The notes under the pieces: generated by a model
Told to the model about the DNA's origin: nothing
Databases searched by the model: none
What the model saw: only the letters and a program-made list of their open reading frames with translations
Shown here: positions 1 through 6,597 of the stretch, piece by piece
Numbering within the stretch: position 1 is the first letter of the stretch
Layout of the letters: each line of letters begins with the position of its first letter
Program-made: the position numbers and the translations under genes
Assembly: GCA_949127695.1 (NCBI GenBank)
Contig: CASBQH010000396.1
Location: forward strand, 1-8,177
From: Synechococcales cyanobacterium PMM_0073
Lineage (GTDB): Bacteria > Cyanobacteriota > Cyanobacteriia > Elainellales > Elainellaceae
Direction of reading: 5' to 3'
Length of the DNA stretch: 8,177 nt

Positions 1-7
1 AGGCTAA

Positions 8-171
8 TATACGGATAACTGTCCGCCTAATCACCTAATTTGAGTAGATATGCGGACAGTTATCTGCCTAAACTGCTCCAGCAGGGATATAATTGGACGC
101 TGTCTGTCTATATCACCCATAGAGGGTAGATATGCGGACGTTGTCCGTCTACATAATAGTTATGCTTCTTG
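8..171. repeat. Four tandem 41-bp units with palindromic cores
   Basis: Units begin at 8, 49, 90 and 131, exactly 41 bp apart. Each opens with an imperfect palindrome of about 22 bp of the form TAtgCGGAc..GTCCGcCTA, followed by a spacer of about 18 bp. Units 1 and 3 share spacer sequence (TCACC...GTAGA) that runs into TATGCGGAC of units 2 and 4, so the array also reads as a duplicated 82-bp block. Positions 14-26 (unit 1) and 52-64 (unit 2) are perfect 13-bp inverted complements, so neighbouring units could form a larger hairpin. A perfect TATAAT lies at 88-93, without a good -35. The array may continue left of the window. I see no further copy elsewhere in the window. Function is unknown: possible recombinase or transposase sites, a miniature element, or protein-binding iterons. 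The repeat structure is certain; the role is not. Confidence 0.85.
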
Positions 172-175
172 GAGG
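171..175 (+). promoter_or_regulatory. Shine-Dalgarno of the DinB-like gene
   Basis: GGAGG lies five bases before the TTG at 181, which is ideal spacing. The TTG at 169 touches this motif and cannot use it. The first in-frame ATG, at 208, is too far away. This fixes the start at TTG 181. Confidence 0.7.
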
Positions 176-180
176 AAAAG

Positions 181-720
181 TTGAATCGAGTCAGCCATAT
201 TGGTCTCATGGCTTCATATAATCAGTGCATGAATGAAAAGTTATACAAGGCTGCTTTTCAGTTGCCGACAATGGAACTTGTTGCTGACAGAGGAGCATTT
301 TTTGGCTCAATTTCGAGCACTCTAAATCACATCGCTGTTGGAGACACAATTTGGCTCAAACGCTTTGCCAGTCATCCTGCAAACTATAAAATATTGCAGC
401 AACTATCAATGCAAAGTCCAGAATCACTAGACCAAATTCTGTTCCCTGAGTTCACGTTACTTTATGACCACCGCAAAAACCTTGATGGTATTATCGCTGA
501 GTGGGTCAGTACAATTACAGAAGCCGATCTGGATTGCGAGTTGCACTACAAAAACATGAAAAATGTCGGTTCAACCAAGAATTTCTATAGTTTGTTGATG
601 CACTTTTTTAATCATCAAACTCATCACCGAGGTCAAGTCACAACATTGTTTTCTCAAGCGGGAATGAACATAGGAGTGACCGATCTACTTGCAATTATTC
701 CAAATGAAACAGATGCATAA
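181..720 (+). CDS. DinB-family four-helix metal-binding protein
   Basis: The 179-residue product fits the DinB/YfiT-like superfamily, four-helix-bundle proteins that bind a divalent metal with three His residues. The family includes thiol-dependent transferases (mycothiol- or bacillithiol-using in Gram-positives) and many members of unknown substrate; it is unrelated to DNA polymerase IV. Visible hallmarks are the opening SYNQCMNEKLY, then FFGSISSTLNH with His50, and a C-terminal HFFNHQTHHRGQ where His145 and His149 form the HxxxH pair. Length is normal and no signal peptide is seen. The start is TTG, chosen for the GGAGG five bases upstream; ATG 208 is the alternative and would cost nine residues. 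The gene is visibly more AT-rich than glgP and the aldolase operon and stands alone behind the 41-bp array, which suggests acquisition by transfer (inference). The fold assignment is good; the substrate is unknown. Confidence 0.82.
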   Translation: MNRVSHIGLMASYNQCMNEKLYKAAFQLPTMELVADRGAFFGSISSTLNHIAVGDTIWLKRFASHPANYKILQQLSMQSPESLDQILFPEFTLLYDHRKNLDGIIAEWVSTITEADLDCELHYKNMKNVGSTKNFYSLLMHFFNHQTHHRGQVTTLFSQAGMNIGVTDLLAIIPNETDA

Positions 721-856
721 CATAGTCCCTACAACCACGAGAGCAGGGAACAAACGCGCCGCCAGCTTGCCTGCCCATCTTTTGCCCAAACCCAGACCTG
801 CACTGAGAGACGCGATCATTTTGGTTAAGGGCACTACTAGCCAGAGAAAAGATCCT

Positions 857-897
857 GACGCTATTGGGAAAGCAGCAGCTACTCCCCCAACAGCGTC
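857..897 (-). terminator. Hairpin terminator of glgP
   Basis: On the minus strand GACGCTGTTGGG (complement of 886-897) pairs with CCCAATAGCGTC (complement of 857-868): 12 pairs including one G-U wobble, starting seven bases after the glgP stop. The loop contains a smaller AGC/GCT stem. A modest U-rich tract (ATCTTTTCTCT) follows. In the plus direction the wobble becomes an A-C mismatch, so the hairpin suits glgP better than the DinB-like gene. The rest of 721-903 shows no gene and only a weak TCCCT/AGGGA pair. Confidence 0.7.
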
Positions 898-903
898 CGA
901 TTC

Positions 904-3444
904 CTATCGCTCAATCTTCAGCATTGCGTTCGCTTGACTGTATGCCTCCACTTCCACCGTCACAGGTTCAGCCGCCCAGATATCGCCACAGTAGTCGCGG
1001 ATCGAGCGGTCGGAGGAGAACTTGCCCATCCGCGCCGAGTTGAGAATCGACATCCGCGTCCAGTGCTCCTGATCCCGGTAAGCGGCGCTGACTTGATCCT
1101 GGCAGTCAATGTAAGCCTGGTAGTCGGCAAACAGCAAAAACGGATCTTGGTACATCAGCTTGTCGGTCAAGGGCTTAAACAGCTCGGTATCGCCGCGCGA
1201 GAAATGCCCGCTGTTGATCAGATCAATCACGCCCTTCAGCTCCGCGTTCGACTCGTAGTAACTCGCCGGATTATAGCCCTCTGCCTTCACCTTTAGCACT
1301 TCATCAGCCGTGAGGCCAAACAAGAAAAAGTTTTCTGCCCCAGCTTCCTGGCGGATTTCGATATTCGCACCATCGAGTGTGCCAATCGTCAGCGCCCCGT
1401 TCATCGAGAACTTCATGTTGCCCGTGCCGGATGCTTCCAATCCCGCCGTCGAAATCTGCTCGGACAGATCAGCCGCCGGGTAAACCATCTGGCTGTTTGT
1501 CACGTTGTAATCGGGCATGAAAGCCACCTTCAAACGGTCACGCACGTCCGGATCGCTATTCACCACTTCGCCGACTGAGTTAATCAGCTTAATGATCAGC
1601 TTCGCCATGTAGTAGCCCGGAGCTGCCTTGCCGCCAAACAGGAAGGTACGCGCCTGAAGATCAATATCTGGGTTTTGCTTGATCCGGTTGTAGAGCGTGA
1701 CGATATGCAGCACGTTCAGATGCTGCCGCTTATATTCATGAATCCGCTTCGATTGAATATCAAATAGGGTATCTGGATTGATCGTAATCCCAGTGCGCTT
1801 TAGGATATTCGCGGCCAGATCTTGCTTAACTGCCCGCTTAATGTTGCGCCACTCATGCCGGAAACCCGGATCTTCGATGAAATCTTCAAGCTGACGCAGC
1901 TGATCGAGATGCATGATCCAGCCTTCGCCAATCTTGCTGGTGATCAGCTTGGCCAGCCGCGCGTTGTTCAGCACCATCCAGCGACGCGGAGTAACGCCGT
2001 TGGTAATGTTTTTGAACTTTTCGGGATACAGCTCGTAGAAGTCATGCAGCGTCGTTTCTTTAAGCAGATCGCTATGCAGCTGCGCTACGCCGTTGATTGC
2101 ATGTGAACCGACGCAGGCCAAATAGGCCATCCGCACATAGCGTTCGCCGTTCTCATCAATGATCGACATCCGCGCCATCCGCTCTAAGTCACCCGGAAAC
2201 TTGATCCGCAGCTGGTTGAGGAACCGACTGTTGATTTCGTAAACAATTTCCAAATGGCGCGGTAGCAGCGAGCCAAACAGCTCAATCGACCATTTCTCCA
2301 GCGCTTCTGGCAGCAGCGTATGGTTGGTGTAGCTGAGCGTTTTCTGAGTAATCTCCCAGGCTTTATCCCAGACCAAACCATGCTCATCCAGCAAGAGCCG
2401 CATCAGTTCGGCTACTGAGATGGTAGGATGCGTGTCGTTCATCTGAATCGCAAACTTCTCGTGCAGCGTATCCAGGCTATTGCCCGCCTTCAGATGCACC
2501 CGAATCACATCTTGCAGCGAGCAAGAGACAAAGAAATACTGCTGTTGCAGCCGCAGCTCTTTGCCCTGAATCTGCTCGTCGTTCGGGTAGAGGACTTTGG
2601 TAATATTTTCGGAGGTAACTTTGCTGGACACCGCGCCATAGTAGTCGCCCTGATTAAACGCCCGGAAGTCAAACGAATCGGGCGCTTCGGCTTTCCAGAG
2701 CCGCATTGTATTCACCGTATTCACCTTGTAGCCCGTGATTGGCGTATCGTAAGGAATACCCAGCACCACAATATGCGGCACCCAGCGCACCTGATAGAGG
2801 CCATGCATGTCGGTGTAGGCTTCGGTATAGCCGCCAAACTTGACTTTCATTGCGTTCTCGCTGCGAGCGATTTCCCAGGGGTTGCCGTAGCGCAGCCATT
2901 TGTCGGTGATTTCCACCTGCCAGCCGTCGCGGATCTCTTGGTCAAAAATGCCGTACTCGTAGCGGATGCCATAGCCAATTGCAGGCACTTCTAGGCTGGA
3001 GAGCGAATCCATGTAGCAAGCGGCCAAGCGCCCCAGTCCGCCATTGCCCAGCCCCGGCTCTTCTTCTTGCTCTAGCAGCTCTGCCAAATTCAAGCCCGAT
3101 TCTTCCACAGCCTGCTGAATGATGTCGTAGATGCCGAGGTTAATCAGGTTATTGCCCAGATGCGGCCCGACCAAATATTCAGCCGAGAGATAGCAAACGA
3201 TGCGGGTTTCGGGCTTCAGATAGGTTTGCTGCGTGGCCAGCCAGCGCCCCAGCAGCCGGTCGCGCGCCGTGTAGGCTAGCGCCATATAGAGGTCGTTGGC
3301 AGTCGCACCGAGCTGAAAGCGGCCTTGAATATATTGCAGGTTGTCGGCCATGGCTCGGCGCAATGTCTCAATGCCAAGGCCAGTCCGGTCATCTTCAATC
3401 TGAAGGCTTTGGTCGCGGTTTTGCGGATTATCTACGGTCTGCAT
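904..3444 (-). CDS. glgP: Glycogen/starch/alpha-glucan phosphorylase
   Basis: A cytosolic GT35 enzyme that cleaves alpha-1,4-glucan ends with phosphate to give glucose-1-phosphate, the main route of glycogen mobilisation in cyanobacteria at night or in starvation. The 846-residue product has the normal family length. Hallmarks in order are LGNGGLGRLAACYMDSL (around 130-150), NDTHP (336-340), TNGVTPRRW (481-489), KRIHEYKRQ (566-574) and the pyridoxal-phosphate site EASGTGNMKF, in which Lys678 should form the Schiff base, followed by NGALTIGTLDGAN. I chose ATG 3444 because GGAG lies ten bases upstream and conserved-looking sequence begins soon after. A longer reading to 3564 adds 40 residues unlike the family. 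The gene is transcribed alone, diverging from the aldolase operon, and ends in a hairpin. No other glycogen gene is in the window. No promoter for it is clear in 3445-3716. Confidence 0.97.
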   Translation of the reverse strand: MQTVDNPQNRDQSLQIEDDRTGLGIETLRRAMADNLQYIQGRFQLGATANDLYMALAYTARDRLLGRWLATQQTYLKPETRIVCYLSAEYLVGPHLGNNLINLGIYDIIQQAVEESGLNLAELLEQEEEPGLGNGGLGRLAACYMDSLSSLEVPAIGYGIRYEYGIFDQEIRDGWQVEITDKWLRYGNPWEIARSENAMKVKFGGYTEAYTDMHGLYQVRWVPHIVVLGIPYDTPITGYKVNTVNTMRLWKAEAPDSFDFRAFNQGDYYGAVSSKVTSENITKVLYPNDEQIQGKELRLQQQYFFVSCSLQDVIRVHLKAGNSLDTLHEKFAIQMNDTHPTISVAELMRLLLDEHGLVWDKAWEITQKTLSYTNHTLLPEALEKWSIELFGSLLPRHLEIVYEINSRFLNQLRIKFPGDLERMARMSIIDENGERYVRMAYLACVGSHAINGVAQLHSDLLKETTLHDFYELYPEKFKNITNGVTPRRWMVLNNARLAKLITSKIGEGWIMHLDQLRQLEDFIEDPGFRHEWRNIKRAVKQDLAANILKRTGITINPDTLFDIQSKRIHEYKRQHLNVLHIVTLYNRIKQNPDIDLQARTFLFGGKAAPGYYMAKLIIKLINSVGEVVNSDPDVRDRLKVAFMPDYNVTNSQMVYPAADLSEQISTAGLEASGTGNMKFSMNGALTIGTLDGANIEIRQEAGAENFFLFGLTADEVLKVKAEGYNPASYYESNAELKGVIDLINSGHFSRGDTELFKPLTDKLMYQDPFLLFADYQAYIDCQDQVSAAYRDQEHWTRMSILNSARMGKFSSDRSIRDYCGDIWAAEPVTVEVEAYSQANAMLKIER

Positions 3445-3454
3445 TGGGCTTTTT

Positions 3455-3458
3455 CTCC
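3455..3458 (-). promoter_or_regulatory. Shine-Dalgarno of glgP
   Basis: Minus-strand GGAG, ten bases before the ATG ending at 3444. It favours the 846-residue start over the 886-residue reading, which has no comparable site. Confidence 0.55.
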
Positions 3459-3655
3459 AAATGGTGAGGTCAGCTGCCTCCCTCGGCACAGCTTGGGCAC
3501 CGTACAGGGGTCTGTTGTGATTAACCGCTAGATTGCGCTGGCTGTGAAGCCAACTGTGATACAAACGCTACAAGCTGGGCAGCTCGACATCCTCACTGGC
3601 CGCATCTTGCGTTCCCCAACCCCAATAGCGAATCTCTGGCTGATGCAAATCTAGA

Positions 3656-3689
3656 GATTGTTGACAATCAGCAAAAAACTGTTTACATT
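3656..3689 (+). promoter_or_regulatory. Operon promoter with GntR-like operator on the -35
   Basis: A perfect -35 TTGACA (3661-3666) is followed after 17 bp by TACATT (3684-3689, four of six matches to TATAAT). Transcription would begin about 20 bases before the aldolase ATG. The -35 sits inside the 14-bp palindrome GATTGTTGACAATC (3656-3669; GATTGT, TG, ACAATC). Its ATTGT-NN-ACAAT core resembles operators of FadR/FCD GntR regulators, and such a regulator is the second gene of this operon. Overlapping arms AATCTCT (3631-3637)/AGAGATT (3653-3659) and GCTGAT (3639-3644)/ATCAGC (3667-3672) add further symmetry. Autoregulation is an inference from layout and motif. Confidence 0.6.
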
Positions 3690-3716
3690 ATGCATTGTCA
3701 CTCCTAAAGAAAGTCG

Positions 3717-4478
3717 ATGCCGCCAGTTGAACTAGCCTCGTCAAATTTGCCGCAGCTTGCCCAGTCAGATGAAGCAGCGCTACGGCGAGATCTGGCCGCT
3801 GCCTATCGGCTGATTGCCCGGTTTAAAATGGCCGATTTAATCGAAACGCATATTTCGGTGAAGCTGCCCGCAGCCCAGCATTTTTTGATCAATCCTTACG
3901 GCCTGCTGTTTGAAGAAATCACGGCCTCTAGTCTGGTCAAGCTAAATTTGCAGGGCGAAATAGTCGAGCCGACCGCATCGCCGATTAATCCGGCTGGCTT
4001 CGTGATCCACAGCGCTATTTATCCCGCTCGGCCTGATGTCGGCTGCGTGCTGCATACCCATTCGCCCTATGTCATGGCCGTTTCGGCGCTGGAATGCGGC
4101 CTGCTGCCGCTCTGCCAAATTGGTCTGCAATTCTATAACCGGGTGGCCTATCACGACTATGAGGGCGTATCGCTGGATCTAGATGAGCAGGAACGCTTGG
4201 TTGAACATTTGGCAGACAAGCCTATCATGCTCATGCGAAATCATGGCCTGCTGAGCGTGGGACGCAATCTAGCCGCCGCCTTCCATCGCGCCTACTACAT
4301 GGAAAAAGCCTGCGAGGTGCAGATTCGGGCGCAGTCTGCTCACAGCAAGCTGATTGAACTTGCGCCTGAAGTTTGCGAAAAGTCAGCTAGACAGCAGGAA
4401 GATGAAAATTTGGGGGCGCTCCAGTGGCAGGCGCTGACTCGACTGCTTGATCGTACCGAACCGGGGTATCAAGACTGA
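3717..4478 (+). CDS. Class II aldolase/adducin family protein
   Basis: The 253-residue product has the class II aldolase/adducin head fold, in which a divalent metal held by three His residues polarises a carbonyl for retro-aldol cleavage or epimerisation. His113 and His115 (VLHTHSPY) and His176 (MRNHGLLSVG) match the metal ligands of fuculose-phosphate aldolase. At the position of that enzyme's catalytic Glu (in PSSEWRFH) this protein reads NPAGFVIH, so the Glu appears replaced by Gly94; this alignment is from memory. YHDYEG and the C-terminal Tyr-Met-Glu-Lys-Ala-Cys helix resemble the adducin-like branch rather than sugar-phosphate aldolases such as AraD or FucA. It is first in the operon, and its TGA overlaps the ATG of the GntR gene. 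The SD is weak (purine stretch AAAGAAAG). The family is sure; reaction and substrate are unknown. Confidence 0.9.
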   Translation: MPPVELASSNLPQLAQSDEAALRRDLAAAYRLIARFKMADLIETHISVKLPAAQHFLINPYGLLFEEITASSLVKLNLQGEIVEPTASPINPAGFVIHSAIYPARPDVGCVLHTHSPYVMAVSALECGLLPLCQIGLQFYNRVAYHDYEGVSLDLDEQERLVEHLADKPIMLMRNHGLLSVGRNLAAAFHRAYYMEKACEVQIRAQSAHSKLIELAPEVCEKSARQQEDENLGALQWQALTRLLDRTEPGYQD

Positions 4479-5161
4479 TGAAAAAAGTTAATCAGCAGAG
4501 CACCCTGACCATTACGCCACGCAGCCTTGACATGCAGGCGGCTGACTTGCTGCGCGAGCAGATCCTCAGCGGCAGCTTTGCGCCCGGAACGCGGCTGCTA
4601 GAAGTTGATCTTTCGGCTCAGTTTGGCCTGAGTCGGGGCACAATTCGCTCGGCCTTACAGCAGCTCACCCACGAAGGCTTGGCCGTCCAGTATCCCTATC
4701 GCGGCTGTGCGGTCTGTAGCCTTAGTGCCCAGGACGCCTGGGAGCTTTACACGCTGCGTCAGGCGTTAGAGACGCTGGCGGCGCGGCTGGCCTGTGACCA
4801 GATCACGCCAGAGCGCAGCCAGAGATTGCAGGCAGCTCTAAGCCAGCTGGCAAATGCGGCCAGTCAGCAGAACTGGCGCGAGGTGGCCGAAGCTGACTTT
4901 GCGCTGCATCAAGTGATTGTCCAAGCTGCTGGACATCGTCGCTTGCAGGCTCAGTACAAAGTGGTCGAACAGCAGATTCGGCTTTACATTATTTCCTGCA
5001 ACGCCCTTTACTCAGATCTCGATCAAATTGTGGCTGAGCACCAGCATTTGGTAAATGCCATTATCTCAGGCGACGCAACGCTGGCCGAACAGGTCGCTAA
5101 GTCGCATAATACCGATGGTGAAATGCTGGTTGAACAGCTGCGACAGGCAGAAGTAGTTTAG
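4478..5161 (+). CDS. GntR-family regulator, FadR/FCD subfamily
   Basis: A 227-residue transcription factor. Residues 15-75 form the GntR winged helix: LREQILSGSFAPGTRLLE, then the recognition-helix region LSRGTIRSALQQLTHEGL, then the wing YPYRGCAV. Residues 88-222 form the all-helical FCD effector domain. Asp140 and His144 (EADFALH), His188 (EHQHL) and His210 sit where FCD metal ligands are expected, so a metal-assisted carboxylate effector is plausible (inference). Its start codon overlaps the aldolase stop (TGATG), implying translational coupling, and the HAD gene follows 14 bases after its stop. It probably controls this operon through the palindrome at 3656-3669. The effector is unknown, likely a substrate or product of its two neighbours. 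Confidence 0.92.
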   Translation: MKKVNQQSTLTITPRSLDMQAADLLREQILSGSFAPGTRLLEVDLSAQFGLSRGTIRSALQQLTHEGLAVQYPYRGCAVCSLSAQDAWELYTLRQALETLAARLACDQITPERSQRLQAALSQLANAASQQNWREVAEADFALHQVIVQAAGHRRLQAQYKVVEQQIRLYIISCNALYSDLDQIVAEHQHLVNAIISGDATLAEQVAKSHNTDGEMLVEQLRQAEVV

Positions 5162-5175
5162 TTGAGAATAGTTTA

Positions 5176-5871
5176 ATGCTAGATTTTGAACGCTATAAAG
5201 TTCTGACTTTTGACTGCTATGGGACGCTAATTGACTGGGAAAGCGGTATTTTAAACGCGCTGCGCCCGCTGCTCTCGGCTCATCAGGTGCAGCTAGCAGA
5301 TGAGCAAATTTTGGCGCAGTATGCCGAAATTGAGTCTGCGCTGGAAGTGGGTGAATATCGCCCCTATCGCCAGATTTTGGCGGCAGTTGTACAGCAGTTT
5401 GGCGAGCGGTTAAATTTTGCCCCAACGCCTGCTGAAGCCGCCGCCTTGCCAGATTCAGTGCAGAATTGGCTGCCGTTTGCCGATACGGTGGCCGCATTGC
5501 AGCAGCTTCAGCAAAAATACCAGCTGGTGATTCTCTCTAATATTGACGATGAATTATTTGCGGGTAGCGCCAAGCGGCTTCAGGTCAAGTTTGATCAGGT
5601 AATTACGGCTGAGCAAATCGGCAGCTACAAGCCTGCGCTCAAAAACTTTGAGACAATGATGCAGCGGGTGGGTGTACCGCCAGCGCAAATTCTGCATGTG
5701 GCTCAGAGCATTCACCATGACATTCAGCCCGCCAGCTCGCTCGGATTATCAACCGTCTGGGTCAACCGGCGTCAAAACCAAGCCGGGACGGGCGCAACCC
5801 CAGTCGCCGAGGCCAAAGCCGATCTGACGGTAGAAAGCCTGCAAGCTCTGGCCTCACTCGCGGTTCGCTAA
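5176..5871 (+). CDS. Type II haloacid-dehalogenase-like HAD hydrolase
   Basis: A 231-residue cytosolic HAD-superfamily protein. Motif I is TFDCYGTLIDWE with nucleophile Asp13. Position +2 is Tyr15, not the second Asp of phosphatases, as in L-2-haloacid dehalogenases. Motif II is LSNIDDELF (Ser121, Asn122), motif III has Lys152 in GSYKPALKNF, and motif IV is HVAQSIHHDIQPA (Asp182), followed by TVWVNRR. In true haloacid dehalogenases motif IV contains a Ser-x-Asn just before the final Asp; here the stretch reads Gln-Ser-Ile-His-His-Asp, so halogen-acid specificity is doubtful. Database annotations usually call this family haloacid dehalogenase type II without proof of substrate. It is the last gene of the aldolase-GntR operon, so it presumably acts on a related metabolite. 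Its TAA overlaps the stop of a doubtful minus-strand ORF. Confidence 0.9.
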   Translation: MLDFERYKVLTFDCYGTLIDWESGILNALRPLLSAHQVQLADEQILAQYAEIESALEVGEYRPYRQILAAVVQQFGERLNFAPTPAEAAALPDSVQNWLPFADTVAALQQLQQKYQLVILSNIDDELFAGSAKRLQVKFDQVITAEQIGSYKPALKNFETMMQRVGVPPAQILHVAQSIHHDIQPASSLGLSTVWVNRRQNQAGTGATPVAEAKADLTVESLQALASLAVR

Positions 5872-6014
5872 TGGCTAGCAACCGGCTGCTCTTGCAGGCT
5901 AAGGGAGTTGGTATAGCCTTCGGCTCCGCCACCGTAAAACATCGCTGGCTCAAATAGCGTCAGCGGCACATGCTGCCGGAAGCGCTGTGGCAAGTCAATC
6001 CTGACTTGCCACAT
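5868..6014 (-). CDS. Doubtful small ORF, 48 residues
   Basis: A minus-strand frame from ATG 6014 (MWQVRIDLPQRF...) to a TAG that overlaps the HAD stop by four bases. An in-frame ATG at 6065 would extend it to 65 residues. Codon choice is not unlike the neighbouring genes, and it would fill most of the 276-bp gap before trxA. Against it: no Shine-Dalgarno, no recognised family, and its first codons lie inside a perfect hairpin better read as an operon terminator. It could be chance, or the remnant of a lost gene. Confidence 0.2.
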   Translation of the reverse strand: MWQVRIDLPQRFRQHVPLTLFEPAMFYGGGAEGYTNSLSLQEQPVASH

Positions 6015-6023
6015 GGAGCTTTT
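5986..6023 (+). terminator. Perfect 12-bp hairpin after the aldolase operon
   Basis: TGTGGCAAGTCA (5986-5997) and TGACTTGCCACA (6002-6013) are exact complements around a four-base loop ATCC. A TTTT run (6020-6023) follows after a short gap, so this probably ends the aldolase-GntR-HAD transcript 115 bases after its stop. The T run is short and offset, so an mRNA-stabilising or bidirectional role is possible. A smaller CGGCA/TGCCG stem lies just upstream. Confidence 0.6.
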
Positions 6024-6057
6024 AGAGAAGGCTTGGGGAAAGCTTTGAGAGAAGCTT
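6017..6057. repeat. Degenerate direct repeat AGCTTT(T/G)AGAGAAG
   Basis: AGCTTTTAGAGAAGGCTT (6017-6034) recurs as AGCTTTGAGAGAAGCTT (6041-6057), offset by 24 bp, immediately after the operon hairpin. No function is apparent; it may be a local duplication. Confidence 0.5.
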
Positions 6058-6147
6058 AAAAACATGCAAAACCGAACGGAGCATTGACAGAAAAACTGAT
6101 GAGAATGTTTGTCTATCTAGCCCCGGACAGTCAAACCTAGCCTGGGG

Positions 6148-6471
6148 TTAGAGGTGCTTTTCCAGCGTCGAGGCAATTGTGGATTTGGGAACAGCTCCCA
6201 CCACCATATCCACCTTCTGGCCATCTTTGAAAATCATCAGCGTGGGAATGCTGCGAATTCCATATTTGCTAGCCACGCCAGGATTTTGATCGGTGTCGAG
6301 CTTAAACACCTTAATCTGCTCCCCAAACTGCCCTGCCACTTCTTCGACAATGGGCGCGACCATGCGGCATGGCCCACACCAAGGAGCCCAAAAATCGACC
6401 AGAACAGGTACCTGACTCTTCAGCACATCTTGCTCAAAAGACTCATCGGTTACGGAAGATACGGATGACAT
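6148..6471 (-). CDS. trxA: Thioredoxin, m-type
   Basis: A 107-residue thioredoxin, a cytosolic dithiol reductant that in cyanobacteria carries electrons from ferredoxin- or NADPH-thioredoxin reductase to peroxiredoxins and metabolic enzymes. The active site is WCGPC (Cys32, Cys35), preceded by the buried Asp26 in VDFWAP. The cis-proline loop is RSIPTL (Pro76). The ending [20 protein letters not shown] is close to remembered cyanobacterial m-type TrxA sequences, the best taxonomic clue here. The start is fixed by AGGAGG five bases upstream. It is monocistronic and divergent from the ArsR-type gene. A weak GC stem (6121-6126 with 6141-6147, one bulge) follows the stop directly but has no clear T tract, so termination is unclear. 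Confidence 0.97.
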   Translation of the reverse strand: MSSVSSVTDESFEQDVLKSQVPVLVDFWAPWCGPCRMVAPIVEEVAGQFGEQIKVFKLDTDQNPGVASKYGIRSIPTLMIFKDGQKVDMVVGAVPKSTIASTLEKHL

Positions 6472-6476
6472 CGCCG

Positions 6477-6482
6477 CCTCCT
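6477..6482 (-). promoter_or_regulatory. Strong Shine-Dalgarno of trxA
   Basis: Minus-strand AGGAGG, a full anti-SD match, five bases before the ATG at 6471. It is the best ribosome site in the window and suggests high thioredoxin expression. Confidence 0.85.
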
Positions 6483-6497
6483 ATGATTGTTTTATAT

Positions 6498-6512
6498 TTC
6501 GAGAATCTCGAA
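6498..6512. promoter_or_regulatory. 15-bp palindrome at the trxA transcription start
   Basis: TTCGAGAATCTCGAA is a perfect palindrome of seven-base arms around one central base. It lies just downstream of the proposed trxA -10, where a bound repressor would block initiation. ATTGTT (6486-6491) and AACAAT (6511-6516) add an outer, partly overlapping pair of arms. The adjacent ArsR-type protein is the obvious candidate binder, but that is inference; a hairpin in the trxA leader is the alternative. Confidence 0.55.
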
Positions 6513-6519
6513 CAATTAA

Positions 6520-6548
6520 AATATAGTCTAATTTGTGCCATAATGCAA
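6520..6548 (-). promoter_or_regulatory. trxA promoter
   Basis: On the minus strand TTGCAT (complement of 6543-6548) and TATATT (complement of 6520-6525) are 17 bp apart. The -10 matches five of six positions, the -35 only three. Transcription would start near 6513, giving a leader of about 40 bases. Confidence 0.5.
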
Positions 6549-6552
6549 CTGT

Positions 6553-6582
6553 CTAAAGCAAACTAAAGCAAGCTAAAGCAAA
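6553..6582. repeat. Three tandem 10-bp repeats, CTAAAGCAAR
   Basis: CTAAAGCAAA, CTAAAGCAAG and CTAAAGCAAA run head to tail with a 10-bp period, about one helical turn, so all copies face the same side of the DNA. They lie between the proposed trxA and arsR promoters. Phased binding sites for an activator, or intrinsic bending, would fit; slippage duplication is the plain alternative. Confidence 0.7.
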
Positions 6583-6597
6583 GGCAAGCATATAGAG

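Noticed and set aside
1..168. Integron attC sites or cassette boundary
   Set aside because: The GCCTAA strings and paired palindromes suggested attC, but no RYYYAAC/GTTRRRY pair is present, the spacing is a strict 41 bp, and no integrase is visible.
8..171. CRISPR array
   Set aside because: The units are degenerate, the spacers are only about 18 bp and partly related to each other, and there are no cas genes.
169..180. TTG 169 as start of the DinB-like gene
   Set aside because: It overlaps the GGAGG motif itself; TTG 181 has ideal spacing.
934..2994. Plus-strand open frames opposite glgP
   Set aside because: They are antisense shadows of a strongly conserved gene, with no family match.
3445..3564. 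40-residue N-terminal extension of glycogen phosphorylase
   Set aside because: The extra residues do not resemble the family, and ATG 3444 has its own GGAG.
5066..5497. 143-residue minus-strand frame across the GntR/HAD junction
   Set aside because: It is antisense to two clearly recognised genes and has no recognisable motif.
5176..5871. Phosphatase-type HAD (phosphoglycolate phosphatase)
   Set aside because: Motif I is Asp-x-Tyr, not Asp-x-Asp, which points to the haloacid-dehalogenase branch.
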